Assembly: GCA_016717105.1 (NCBI GenBank)
Contig: JADKGF010000022.1
Location: forward strand, 1 to 64,000
From: Saprospiraceae bacterium
GTDB lineage: Bacteria > Bacteroidota > Bacteroidia > Chitinophagales > Saprospiraceae
Direction: 5' to 3'
Length of the DNA stretch: 64,000 nucleotides
Part shown: positions 36,801 through 44,835 of the stretch, one piece after another
How positions within the stretch are numbered: position 1 is the first letter of the stretch
How the letters are laid out: each line of letters opens with the position of its first letter
Program-made: the position numbers and the translations under genes
The notes under the pieces: generated by a model
Databases searched by the model: none
Seen by the model: the letters and a program-made list of their open reading frames with translations, nothing else
What the model was told of the DNA's origin: nothing

Positions 36801-38680
36801 TTTCTGCCAAAGTCATGGACGTATTTTCGCAAGAAAAAGAAATCTCAGGATATGTCAATATTCCTAATTTTACCATCAATGAAGATAAATATGGATCAGT
36901 ATTTATAGATCTTACAAAAAATTACAAGGCACCATACAAAGCCAATATCTCGATAGGCGATTTTTTGGCTGTTAACGGTAGTTTTGATCCAGATACCAAA
37001 GTAATAGATTCCCGCATCAAATTGCGCGAAGCACCCATGGAAATCATCGAATACCTGCTCAAAGATGGTATCAAAGACACAAAAGGATTTATAAAGGCAG
37101 ACATTACATTTGGTGGCAAAACAAGTGATCTAGTCATCGACGGTACAGGAACTATCAATAGAGGCAAAACTACCATTAAATATACTGGAGCCACATACTT
37201 TTTTGATAACCAAAAACTGAAACTGACCAATAAAGAAATAAATTTGGATGGTGACATCATCACAGATATACACGGCAATAAAGGAACAATACGTGGTGGC
37301 TTAACGCATGATTTATTTGCAAATTTTGGTGTAAATGCAGTCTTGACTGGTTCTAATATCGTAGGACTTAATACCACTAAAGCAGACAATCCTGATTATT
37401 ACGGATATGGCATTGGCCAACTTACTGCCGAGTTTAATGGTTCCTTTGACAATGTCGATATGAAAATTACCGCAGTGACTGGGTCAGGCACCAAACTATT
37501 CATTCCAGTGAATAATAGTCAGACTTCTATAGATCAGAGCTTTATCAGATTTGTAAGCAAAAAAGAAGACAAATCCCAGCTTGTAAAAAATAATAGTGTT
37601 GGTGGTATAGATATAGAAATGACCATGATTATTACACCCGACGCTGAAGTAAGTTTGATTTTTGACGAAAATAAGGGAGATATAATGCAGGGTAGGGGAA
37701 GAGGTAATCTCAAGATCAACATTACACGTCGTGGGGATTTTGAAATTTTTGGAGATTATGAAATAGAAACTGGTCAGTACCTCTTTACTGCACCACTAGT
37801 GCCTGTTGCCAAACCTTTTATTGTAGATCGTGGCGGACGAATTGTTTGGACAGGAGACCCAGTAAATGCCACCTTGGATATCACCACTAAATATAGTACA
37901 CGTACATCCATAGAACCTTTCATTTCCGAATATATACAAACTGGGACAAGTACTGTTCAGTCAAATACCGAAGTAGATGTCATTCTCAAATTGGGCGGAA
38001 GCCTCTATAAACCGGAGATTAAATTGGGTCTTGCTTTTCCAAATTTAACGGGAGATTATGCCAACTTTGCTGATAGCAAACTGCGCATTTTGCAAGGAAA
38101 TGATCAGGAATTGAATGGTCAGGTCTTAGGATTGATTGTCTTCAATTCATTTATTCAGTCCAATAGAGCAGCCGATATTTTTGGTGCTTCAGGCATACAG
38201 TCAGCCAGCATAAATACACTGAGCGAGTTTTTGTCTAGTCAATTGTCTATGTATATCACCAATGTGCTAAATTCAGTAGTAGGTGAAGGTAGTTTTATAT
38301 CGGGTATCGACTTTGATGTCAATGTTCGAAATAATACCTTTGGTCTTGCGCCTTCGGGTATAATTCCTGACGAAATTGCAGTTAGAAATATTGTAAATTT
38401 CAAGAATGACCGTTTGTCTTTGGATATTGGTGGAAATTATGTATTTCAATTTCAAGGTACTACGATAAATCAGGTTTTGCCAGATTTTGCGCTTGAATTT
38501 AAACTCACAGATGATCGCAAGCTTAAAGTCAGACTGTATGGCAAATATGATATCGATGTTTCTACGTACGGTCTAAGAGAAAAATATGGCCTTGGAGTTG
38601 CCTATAGAACTGAGTTTGGCTCAATGGTGGATTTCGAGAAAAAAATTAAAGATGCTGCAGAAAAAACTATAAACAAGTAA
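33893..38680 (+). CDS. tamB: TamB-like translocation/assembly protein (DUF490)
   Basis: 1595 residues from a TTG start. An N-terminal membrane anchor (FIWSIIMLLLFGIVLLRLPIV, residues ~23-43, split over two adjacent windows) is followed by a very long beta-strand-rich region (AsmA/TamB-type groove) and a C-terminal DUF490 domain of ~400 residues, including GKTSDLVIDGTGTINRG, GRGNLKINITRRGDFEIFGD and LVPVAKPFIVDRGG. Such proteins bridge inner and outer membranes and carry phospholipid or help outer-membrane protein assembly. The size is typical for Bacteroidota. No TamA gene is next to it. Confidence 0.9.
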   Translation: MSSSDHNLNEDKKSQLPIGKWIRRFIWSIIMLLLFGIVLLRLPIVQTYLTSELTKYISEVTNTKVTAERIDINPFSGIILQNFNIIENEHDTIIHTSALNISLQKNLFFLFTNELSFKYLGLKGLILNIKTNEGESISNLNRFLGKLIKKSNDNKPGKPLILDVKEIDLSDIHILITDDNKGVMNEIKLAGGTIDINALDLDCLVFDINEIVLDRPAFNNRIFKYDCTTTDKLAIPTVDQKPEIAVLPELTVRELIVKDGYFSKANELLVTETKFKQYLDYNNFYFDKINLYLRDVSFKNGSDFFGRLETLNAIDNTGFNITDISADTIQVNANSAELKSFSIGIGKTVIQDHLKFSYADFSAFEDFTRNVIINAELKNTVVYIEDLVHFVKSLSEVGFVKNNIHETIRLNGKYYGKINNLGGREVDIKLGDKLSLAGSFNTRELLDADNTVLNIKLDRFNTSMRKIKMILPSFNPPANFNKLGSINFTGRFDGYLEDFVAYGKLQSDLGVAEMDMRLDITKGSNNANYSGTLNLFNFNLGKWSDNNDFGLVNFKSKVAEGRGLTLNTVKADLDATIKSLYFKNYQYKDLILDGEIDKNAFKGVFKVDDQNLNLLFDGTFEYINKQAFLNFKSKITRIDLKALNLSASPMAFKADMDINLSGTGINDFTGDVSIRQLNMLVKDSTYTMDSIGILSKMLVTGEKEIRVESDLGRIVLKGRYDLPNLVRSVKKVIHTNNPQVTQSWKADVSKFYGEQKFDFNINLVKSSNFLSLAGLHQSYFRNLSIKGKLDTYKNEFSVASDLPYLRIKNDSLLNLQLVATSDKKSGHITLHVDSTFALNRQFNPIFLQTSITSDTVNFEFTTEKLIDSLENFDIRGRLIPHEKGYHLTLAENLLVMLGSKWNIHTKNNIIFGTNYLNFENMVLTDGFRSIEFNDVNNNKGLSLDIENFDLDLLNGVIKYDKMKFGGITNVSAKVMDVFSQEKEISGYVNIPNFTINEDKYGSVFIDLTKNYKAPYKANISIGDFLAVNGSFDPDTKVIDSRIKLREAPMEIIEYLLKDGIKDTKGFIKADITFGGKTSDLVIDGTGTINRGKTTIKYTGATYFFDNQKLKLTNKEINLDGDIITDIHGNKGTIRGGLTHDLFANFGVNAVLTGSNIVGLNTTKADNPDYYGYGIGQLTAEFNGSFDNVDMKITAVTGSGTKLFIPVNNSQTSIDQSFIRFVSKKEDKSQLVKNNSVGGIDIEMTMIITPDAEVSLIFDENKGDIMQGRGRGNLKINITRRGDFEIFGDYEIETGQYLFTAPLVPVAKPFIVDRGGRIVWTGDPVNATLDITTKYSTRTSIEPFISEYIQTGTSTVQSNTEVDVILKLGGSLYKPEIKLGLAFPNLTGDYANFADSKLRILQGNDQELNGQVLGLIVFNSFIQSNRAADIFGASGIQSASINTLSEFLSSQLSMYITNVLNSVVGEGSFISGIDFDVNVRNNTFGLAPSGIIPDEIAVRNIVNFKNDRLSLDIGGNYVFQFQGTTINQVLPDFALEFKLTDDRKLKVRLYGKYDIDVSTYGLREKYGLGVAYRTEFGSMVDFEKKIKDAAEKTINK

Positions 38681-38872
38681 TGATTGTTGTTAATATGTAA
38701 CAATCTTATAATCAGATTAATATTCTGTCATATTCTCATTAACAAAACATTGTGATATTTTTGGAGATAAATGATGTAATTTGATGTGACTTTTATATCA
38801 TTTATAGTCAAAAAAACATTCTGTTAAAATTTTAATAGATATTATTTTTTTAATCAAATAAACTCTTTAAAA

Positions 38873-40123
38873 ATGTCAATCAACTTATTGGACTTAGTGA
38901 AAGATCAGGTAACAGGTCAACTTGCAAAACAAGCTAGCAGTTTCCTTGGAGAATCTGAGTCTTCAGTGACTTCAGCGCTAGGCGGTATCATGCCTGCATT
39001 ATTGGGATCAGTTATTCAAAAATCTTCAACACCATCTGGTGCTACAGGAATCATGGATATGATCGGCAAACTTGACTTAGACAATCTTGGTAATATCGCT
39101 GGATTATTCGGTGGTGGAGCAAGTAATGTGAATGGTCTTTTAAACTCTGGAGGAGGCATTGTAGATGCATTGTTGGGAAATAAATCAGGTGGTATCGTGG
39201 ACGTTATTTCAAGCCTTAGCGGAATGAAAAGTGGTTCAGCATCTTCTTTGTTGAAACTTGCAGCTCCATTCTTGATGGGTGTCATCGGAAAACAAATTAA
39301 AGGAAAAGGTCTTTCTTTCTTTACTGATTTGATCATGGGTCAAAAAAGCAATGTAGCAGCAGCACTTCCAGCAGGATTGAGTTCTGTAATGAATTTTGCT
39401 GACTTCGGTGGTGCACCAAAAGTTAATGCAAATATTAACACATCTACTGGTTCTACTGGTGGTGGAAATAGCTGGATGAAATGGTTATTGCCATTACTTC
39501 TTGCAGCAGCAGTACTTTATTGGCTATCTACAAAAGGATGTGGTAACAAAGCAGTAGAAGCTACCACAGATGCAATCGAAGCAGTGGATTCTACGGCTAT
39601 CAAAGCAGTAGATGCAGCAGGCGCAGCAGCAGACTCATTGGGTGCAGCCATGGACAAATTATTTTCTTACAAACTTTCTTCTGGTTTTGAATTGATTGGT
39701 GCTGCTAAAGACGGTATCGAAAGCAAATTGGTTACTGCCATAGAAGCTGCTGGTCCAGTTTTAGACAAAAATGACCCTGCTGCATGGTTCAATTTCGACA
39801 GACTTCTTTTTGACACTGGTAAAGCAACTTTACAGCCTTCAAGCCAAGAGCAATTAAAGAATATTGCTGAAATTCTTAAGGCTTTCCCTAAAGTTAAGCT
39901 TAAAGTTGGTGGATACACTGACAATGTTGGAGATCCTAAGTCAAATCTTAAATTATCAACTGACCGTGCATTTAATGTAGTGGCAGAATTGGAAAAATTA
40001 GGTGTTGAAAAAGGAAGATTAGCACCTGAAGGTTATGGTGATAAATTCCCTGTAGGAGATAACAATACTGAAGAAGGTCGTCAGCAAAACAGAAGAATTT
40101 CTGTTAGAGTTACTGCAAAGTAA
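38873..40123 (+). CDS. DUF937 - transmembrane - OmpA fusion protein
   Basis: 416 residues. Residues 1-180 match DUF937 (LLDLVKDQVTGQLAKQASSF, LGGIMPALLGSVIQ, APFLMGVIGKQIKGKGLSF), without a signal peptide. A single membrane helix follows at ~202-218 (WLLPLLLAAAVLYWLS), then an Ala-rich linker and an OmpA C-terminal domain (FDRLLFDTGKATLQP, GGYTDNVGDPKSNLKLSTDRA, RRISVRV) that binds peptidoglycan. The topology implies DUF937 in the cytoplasm and OmpA in the periplasm, that is, a cell-wall tether reaching into the cytoplasm. A terminator follows 70 bp after the stop, so the gene is probably monocistronic. Confidence 0.88.
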   Translation: MSINLLDLVKDQVTGQLAKQASSFLGESESSVTSALGGIMPALLGSVIQKSSTPSGATGIMDMIGKLDLDNLGNIAGLFGGGASNVNGLLNSGGGIVDALLGNKSGGIVDVISSLSGMKSGSASSLLKLAAPFLMGVIGKQIKGKGLSFFTDLIMGQKSNVAAALPAGLSSVMNFADFGGAPKVNANINTSTGSTGGGNSWMKWLLPLLLAAAVLYWLSTKGCGNKAVEATTDAIEAVDSTAIKAVDAAGAAADSLGAAMDKLFSYKLSSGFELIGAAKDGIESKLVTAIEAAGPVLDKNDPAAWFNFDRLLFDTGKATLQPSSQEQLKNIAEILKAFPKVKLKVGGYTDNVGDPKSNLKLSTDRAFNVVAELEKLGVEKGRLAPEGYGDKFPVGDNNTEEGRQQNRRISVRVTAK

Positions 40124-40193
40124 TCGACAATCTTAACTTAAAAAGGTTAATAGATTTTAGATAAAGTAACTTCCTATAGTTACAAAATATTTC

Positions 40194-40233
40194 AAACCCG
40201 ACGGATGTTCATCTTGTCGGGTTTGTTTTTTTT
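40194..40233 (+). terminator. Intrinsic terminator of the DUF937-OmpA gene
   Basis: AAACCCGAC (40194-40202) and GTCGGGTTT (40216-40224) pair over nine bases with a 13-nt loop and are followed by an eight-T run. Confidence 0.9.
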
Positions 40234-40268
40234 ACGGACTTTTTAAGCGATTTTAGGAATGTGTAGGA

Positions 40269-41120
40269 TTAAATGATATCAGCGATATTTACTTCACCAC
40301 CGAATACGACTCTACCGTTTTCATTTTTTGTGAGAAAGCCACATGCTACATCAAGATCGTGCTCAAAGAATAAGAAATGTTTGCCATCAGTAGCCACATC
40401 ATGTAGAACTTTCTTTTCTTTCATGGTCTCTAATGGTCTGAGATCATAGGCCATTACATACGGCATTTGTATGTGATGATGAGAAGGAATAAGGTCCGCG
40501 CAATAAATAAGCGTATTGCCTGACGGAAGCGATATATAGGGGAGCATCATTGCTTCTGTGTGTCCATATACAAAACTCAGGCTGATATTGTCTGAAAATT
40601 TGATACCTTCTTGTACGTCGATCATTTGCAAGATACCTTGATCACGCATGGGTACAAAATTTTCTTTAAGGAATGAAGCAGCTTCTCTTGCATTTGGATT
40701 TAGTGCCCAGTTATAATGCACTTCATTGGACCAATAAATGGCATTAGGAAATACTGGCACAATGGCACCTTGGGCATCACGTTTTAATGCACCACCAACA
40801 TGGTCAAAATGAAAATGTGTCAAAAACACATCCGTAATATCTTCGGTTGTCAACCCGATTTTAGCCAATGATTCTGTAAAGTCAATATCGTCATGTGGAT
40901 AAAAATGAGAACGAAATCGGTCATCCTGCTTTGATCCTACGCCAGTGTCGATCAATATTTTTCGGTTTCCGTCTTCTACCAACAAACAGCGCATCTGCCA
41001 AGTACATAAATTATCATCATCAGCTGGATGCATTTTTTGCCACATTCTTTTAGGTACGACACCAAACATCGCACCGCCATCCAATTTAAATTTTCCTGTT
41101 TCTAATACATGTAACTTCAT
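40269..41120 (-). CDS. MBL-fold metallo-hydrolase
   Basis: 283 residues. The metallo-beta-lactamase zinc motif THFHFDHVGG (HxHxDH) is at ~105, further ligands in FVYGHTEAM, IYCADLIPSHHHI and FFEHDLD. It resembles AttM/quorum-quenching-like and other hydrolases (MKLHVLETGKFKLDGGAMFG opening), whose substrate cannot be told from sequence. It follows ribH by 12 bp on the same strand, so the two are probably in one operon. Confidence 0.9.
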   Translation of the reverse strand: MKLHVLETGKFKLDGGAMFGVVPKRMWQKMHPADDDNLCTWQMRCLLVEDGNRKILIDTGVGSKQDDRFRSHFYPHDDIDFTESLAKIGLTTEDITDVFLTHFHFDHVGGALKRDAQGAIVPVFPNAIYWSNEVHYNWALNPNAREAASFLKENFVPMRDQGILQMIDVQEGIKFSDNISLSFVYGHTEAMMLPYISLPSGNTLIYCADLIPSHHHIQMPYVMAYDLRPLETMKEKKVLHDVATDGKHFLFFEHDLDVACGFLTKNENGRVVFGGEVNIADII

Positions 41121-41132
41121 GACATTTATATT

Positions 41133-41650
41133 TTAAAATCCTATTTTCTTTTTATCCATTTCGTGCACAGATCTCGACAAATGTATCATTTTTAATGCAG
41201 TGTGCGCAGCTTCTATTCCTTTGTTGCCATATTTGCCACCTGCACGATCCAGCGCCTGTTGTTGGTCATTTGGTGTCAATACGCCGAAGATTATAGGTTT
41301 ACCAGAGCTTACACTCAATGCCATGATACCATTTGCTACCGAATTACTGATATATTCGTCGTGTTTTGTCTCGCCCTTGATCACACATCCAATACAGATG
41401 ACGGCATCCATGTTTTGATTTGACAATAGGATTTTGGCACCTAATGGCAATTCAAAAGCACCAGGTACATCGACTACTATCAAATCAGCTGTATTGAGAC
41501 CATGATTTTTGAGCGTCTCCACGCACGCATCTCGCATGGCAAAGTTATTTCATGATTCCATGTCGCGACTACGATGCCTACTTTTGCTTTTTGCAATTGT
41601 GGGATTGAGTCATTTGGACTTTGGGAAAGATTATGATGGCTGCTAGACAT
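41133..41650 (-). CDS. ribH: 6,7-dimethyl-8-ribityllumazine synthase (one frameshift)
   Basis: Reconstructed as ~172 residues from ATG 41648-41650. The N-terminal ~45 residues contain KAKVGIVVATWNHEIT (substrate-binding FNxEIT-like region). The frame breaks at about 41541-41543; restoring one base leads into AMRDACVETL and the intact remainder with VPGAFELPLGAKI, CIGCVIKGETKHDEYIS and FGVLTPND. The enzyme joins the ribityl-aminouracil and butanone-phosphate precursors in riboflavin synthesis. The break is in a homopolymer and probably a sequence error, because riboflavin synthesis is normally essential. Confidence 0.9.
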
Positions 41651-41667
41651 ATGGTAAGTATTTATAA

Positions 41668-41705
41668 AAAAAGGCAGAATTTCAACAAAATTCTGCCTTT
41701 TTAGT
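41668..41705 (-). terminator. Bidirectional terminator between TPR gene and ribH
   Basis: AAAAAGGCAGAATTT and AAATTCTGCCTTTTT form a 15-bp stem with a 4-nt loop. It ends the minus-strand TPR transcript ~100 bp past its stop. Confidence 0.88.
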
Positions 41706-41806
41706 TTTTTAGTTGGTATGAAATATTAACGCACTATCCTGCTAAAATTATCTCATAAATTCATGAATGCTAACTAATTGAAGTATCATCTGAATATCAG
41801 GAATAC

Positions 41807-42499
41807 TTACTTAAATCTCGATAGAAACTTTTCAGCATCCTTAAATTCGTTTGAATCAGGATACTTGTTTTTGATGATCTCCAATTGCTCAGCGGCTTCT
41901 TTAGTTTTGCCATCAGCATAGTACATCATTGCAACTTTATGCAGATAATATGGTGTAAGCATTTCATTTTCTGCTTTTGCTGCTTTTTGATAATAGTCCA
42001 TCGCCTTTACTTTGTCACCAAGTTCTGCATTCGCATCACCCAATGCACCATTTTTCATTACAGCAGTGACATCATCATTGGCAGAGTAATCATCAAGATA
42101 CTGGATTGCATCTTCATACTTACCCAAATTAAGATAAGAAATTCCTGCATAATATTGTGCAAGATTTGCAGCCTTTGTGCCGCTGAAATTGTCGATAATG
42201 CCTAAAAATCCATCAAATCCACCACCTGGATTTTCTAATGCAAGTGCAAATGAATCTTTTGCAAATTGTTCTTCTGCTTTGTACATAGCATTGACAGCTT
42301 CTTTTTCTCTTGGACCCATGTATAGGTGCTTGTAGCCATAATACAATGCTGCTAAGATTGCCAATCCCATCAATACGTATGAAATGGTCTTTTGATTTTG
42401 TTCAAAAAAGTTTCCTGCTGATACCTGACTGCCTTTGACTTCTACTACGTCAATTATTTCATCTGCTTCAGAGGCTTTGTTGCCCTTTCGTTGTGCCAT
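41807..42499 (-). CDS. Membrane-anchored TPR protein (YfgM-like)
   Basis: 230 residues. An N-terminal cytoplasmic stretch (~35 residues) precedes one membrane helix (ISYVLMGLAILAALYYGY), and the rest is TPR repeats (LAQYYAGISYLNLGKYEDAI, GALGDANAELGDKVKAMDYY, YYADGKTKEAAEQLE). The architecture is that of YfgM/AncFT-like periplasmic TPR proteins associated with the secretion or envelope-stress machinery. CAAAAATA at 42526-42533 is a good minus-strand -7 box (TATTTTTG) just upstream of the ATG. Confidence 0.85.
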   Translation of the reverse strand: MAQRKGNKASEADEIIDVVEVKGSQVSAGNFFEQNQKTISYVLMGLAILAALYYGYKHLYMGPREKEAVNAMYKAEEQFAKDSFALALENPGGGFDGFLGIIDNFSGTKAANLAQYYAGISYLNLGKYEDAIQYLDDYSANDDVTAVMKNGALGDANAELGDKVKAMDYYQKAAKAENEMLTPYYLHKVAMMYYADGKTKEAAEQLEIIKNKYPDSNEFKDAEKFLSRFK

Positions 42500-42961
42500 A
42501 ATTCTGATTTTTAAAAAAATTTGCGCAAAAATAGCAATTTCATTTTAAATATTAAGTTATTTAATCATTTTATACTGATTTTATTCTTTTAAGGCATATC
42601 TGTTGTCAGACCAAATTTTGGATATTTTAATGGTTTACTCACTCTTTTGTTTACTAGTATGACGTTAATCTATTATTAGACAATTCATTTATATATAGTG
42701 TTAATATATATGTATTTTTAAGATGATGTAAAATAAACTTCCATAAATAAGGTTTATATTAATTATGTCTTTGAACAAAGGTAGATATAATTTTCAACAT
42801 GACCTTGTGAATCCTATTTTTTATCTATTAATTATTGCAAAACAAGCTTTAGTACAACAAATCACAAAATACCTTGTTCTTTCGTGTGAAATGTTCGGGT
42901 ATTAGGAATATTATACTAATTTTGTGCTAATTTATATAAATTTTATCGTTCAATTTATCGT
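42500..42961. other. Divergent intergenic region with two -7 boxes
   Basis: No gene seen. CAAAAATA at 42526-42533 serves the minus-strand TPR gene; TAATTTTG at 42917-42924 probably serves the plus-strand MCE gene. The centre (42600-42850) is AT-rich without recognisable signal. Confidence 0.55.
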
Positions 42962-44017
42962 ATGTCACGTGAAATTAAAATTGGGATTCTAACTTTTTTG
43001 GTATTGGTCACTATGATTTGGGGATATACCTTTCTGAAAGGTAGAAATATTCTTACTGCATCAAATGAATTGAAAACAACCTACAGAGATGTGACAGATT
43101 TGAATGTTTCATCACCGGTTCTGGTTAATGGGTACAAAATTGGCACTGTTACAAAAATCAAGCTCAACCCAAGCAATGTGAAATTGATGGATGTTTATTA
43201 TCTTATTGATAGCGAATACAAAATACCTAAAAATGCGATTGCTAAGCAAAAAAGCCTTGGATTTGTCAATGGGAAAGGTATATTTTTAGAATTTGACAAG
43301 GAATGTAATGGATCTGATTGTGCTGTAAATGGTGATGAACTTAAAGGAGAAACTGTTGGACTTTTGGGCGCTATGTTGGGTGAAGGTGAAGTCGAGAATT
43401 ATAGCAGCCAAATGACAAAATCGGCTCGTGAAATTATAAGTAATATAGGTAAAGAAGGTGAGCCTGGCGCAATAAACGAAACCATTCGTCAGCTCGAAAT
43501 CATATCGAAAAACCTAGCTGCCATCACTGGAACTACTAACCAATTAATGGCCCAATCTTCATCCAATCTAAAAAAGACCATTGACAATTTGGCGACTATC
43601 TCCTCAGCCTTGGCCAAAAGCAACCAAAAAATTGAAAGTGTCATGGCTAATGTGGACAAAATCACGAGTGATATTGCAAAATCCAATTTACAAACTACTA
43701 TAGGCAAAACAAATGAAACTTTGGATGCATCCAAAATCGCAATCACAGAGATGAAAACAACATTGGCAAGTGCGAGTACTTCCATGAAAGATTTAAGTAG
43801 GCTCCTCAATAAAATAGAAAAAGGTGACGGAACCTTGTCTAAACTTATGAATGATAAAAAACTCTACACAAATATCGAAATGACTACTAGAAATCTAAAT
43901 TTATTATTACAAGATTTGCGACTAAATCCCAAAAGATATGCCCACTTTTCAGTTTTCGGTAAGAAGCAGAAGGAGTTTACCTTGCCAGATAATGATCCCG
44001 CAAATATTGAAGAGTAA
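42962..44017 (+). CDS. MlaD-family (MCE domain) lipid-transport protein
   Basis: 351 residues. One N-terminal membrane helix (IGILTFLVLVTMIWGYTFL), an MCE domain at ~35-115 (YRDVTDLNVSSPVLVNGYKIG, a typical MCE core) and a long helical/coiled-coil tail (NLKKTIDNLATISSALAKSN ... SRLLNKIEKGDGTLSKLM). MCE proteins form hexameric rings that bind phospholipids between the two membranes, working with MlaE/MlaF permease and ATPase, which are not in the window. A short membrane protein follows 51 bp downstream. Confidence 0.9.
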   Translation: MSREIKIGILTFLVLVTMIWGYTFLKGRNILTASNELKTTYRDVTDLNVSSPVLVNGYKIGTVTKIKLNPSNVKLMDVYYLIDSEYKIPKNAIAKQKSLGFVNGKGIFLEFDKECNGSDCAVNGDELKGETVGLLGAMLGEGEVENYSSQMTKSAREIISNIGKEGEPGAINETIRQLEIISKNLAAITGTTNQLMAQSSSNLKKTIDNLATISSALAKSNQKIESVMANVDKITSDIAKSNLQTTIGKTNETLDASKIAITEMKTTLASASTSMKDLSRLLNKIEKGDGTLSKLMNDKKLYTNIEMTTRNLNLLLQDLRLNPKRYAHFSVFGKKQKEFTLPDNDPANIEE

Positions 44018-44068
44018 GAAAACCAAGATTATCAATTTCAATTATAAAATTAAAATCAAACAATTCAT

Positions 44069-44497
44069 ATGTATTCAATATTTAAAACCACACACTCTTA
44101 TGCTGCATGGGCTGTATTAATATTACTTGTTATTACAGTCATATATGCAGCGCTTACTTTTTTTGGTAATAAATCATGGAAAGTGAGTGAATTCAAACTC
44201 GCCTTCTTTACATTTGTATCTTGCCATATCCAACTCTTACTAGGTTTGGTACTGTATTTTACATCACCTTTTGGAATGAGCAATTTGTCTGGTGAGACTA
44301 TGAAGGACTCGTTCTCTAGATTATTGGCTGTAGAGCATCCATTTGTAAATATCTTGGGTATTGTAATGATTACAATGGGTTATATCAAAGCCAAAAAACT
44401 ACTTGATACTGTTAATGCACCCAAAACCATTTTTATTTATTATGGTATCGGCTTATTATTGTTTTTATCGAGAATTCCTTGGAGCAATTGGCTGTAG
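44069..44497 (+). CDS. Small four-helix membrane protein
   Basis: 142 residues with four membrane helices. Two conserved-looking His positions (HSYAAW near the start, HIQLLLGL) and a third (VEHPFVN) are placed like haem ligands in cytochrome b-type or SirB-like small membrane proteins; haem binding is only a possibility. Similar Bacteroidota proteins are annotated inconsistently. It starts with ATG 44069 and follows the MCE gene on the same strand. Confidence 0.75.
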   Translation: MYSIFKTTHSYAAWAVLILLVITVIYAALTFFGNKSWKVSEFKLAFFTFVSCHIQLLLGLVLYFTSPFGMSNLSGETMKDSFSRLLAVEHPFVNILGIVMITMGYIKAKKLLDTVNAPKTIFIYYGIGLLLFLSRIPWSNWL

Positions 44498-44835
44498 TCT
44501 TGAAAGATTGCAAAACGTCTAAAATAAAAAAAGTCCGACGATTTTTTGGGGTCGGACTTAATTCAACTATAACAGCACTAAGAGAAAGTTAAAACTTTCG
44601 CTACAAAGGTATAATTTTATTTTTATATGATGTATCTTTTATTAAGAAAAAAATAAATTTTAATTACGTATTTTATTCTAAATCCAAAATTAACATTACT
44701 AGCAGCGCATCGTTTTGTAAAGGTGATGGACTATTTTGGTAAAAAAAGAAAGATGATTTCACATTTTGATGAGAAACCTATACTTTTGTCCACATTATTA
44801 AAATCCTGAGATAGAATCGTTTTGGTAAAAAAACT
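44498..44835. other. Intergenic region with hairpins and a minus-strand -7 box
   Basis: No protein gene seen. It contains the terminator-like hairpin at 44531-44559, an inverted repeat GAAAGTT-AA-AACTTTC at 44584-44599 and CAAAGGTA at 44604-44611 (TACCTTTG on the minus strand). Together they could define a ~70-nt minus-strand RNA; see findings. The rest leads into mutS. Confidence 0.5.
44531..44559 (-). terminator. Terminator-like hairpin, T-run on the minus strand
   Basis: AAGTCCGAC and GTCGGACTT form a perfect 9-bp stem with an 11-nt loop. Only the minus strand has a long T-run after the stem (TTTTTTT). On the plus strand it is followed by TAATTC and would be a weak terminator for the preceding gene. 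Confidence 0.65.

Noticed and set aside
33871..38455. Several minus-strand frames of 60-155 codons inside the tamB-like gene
   Set aside because: Antisense shadows of a continuous 1595-residue conserved protein, with no promoters or domains.
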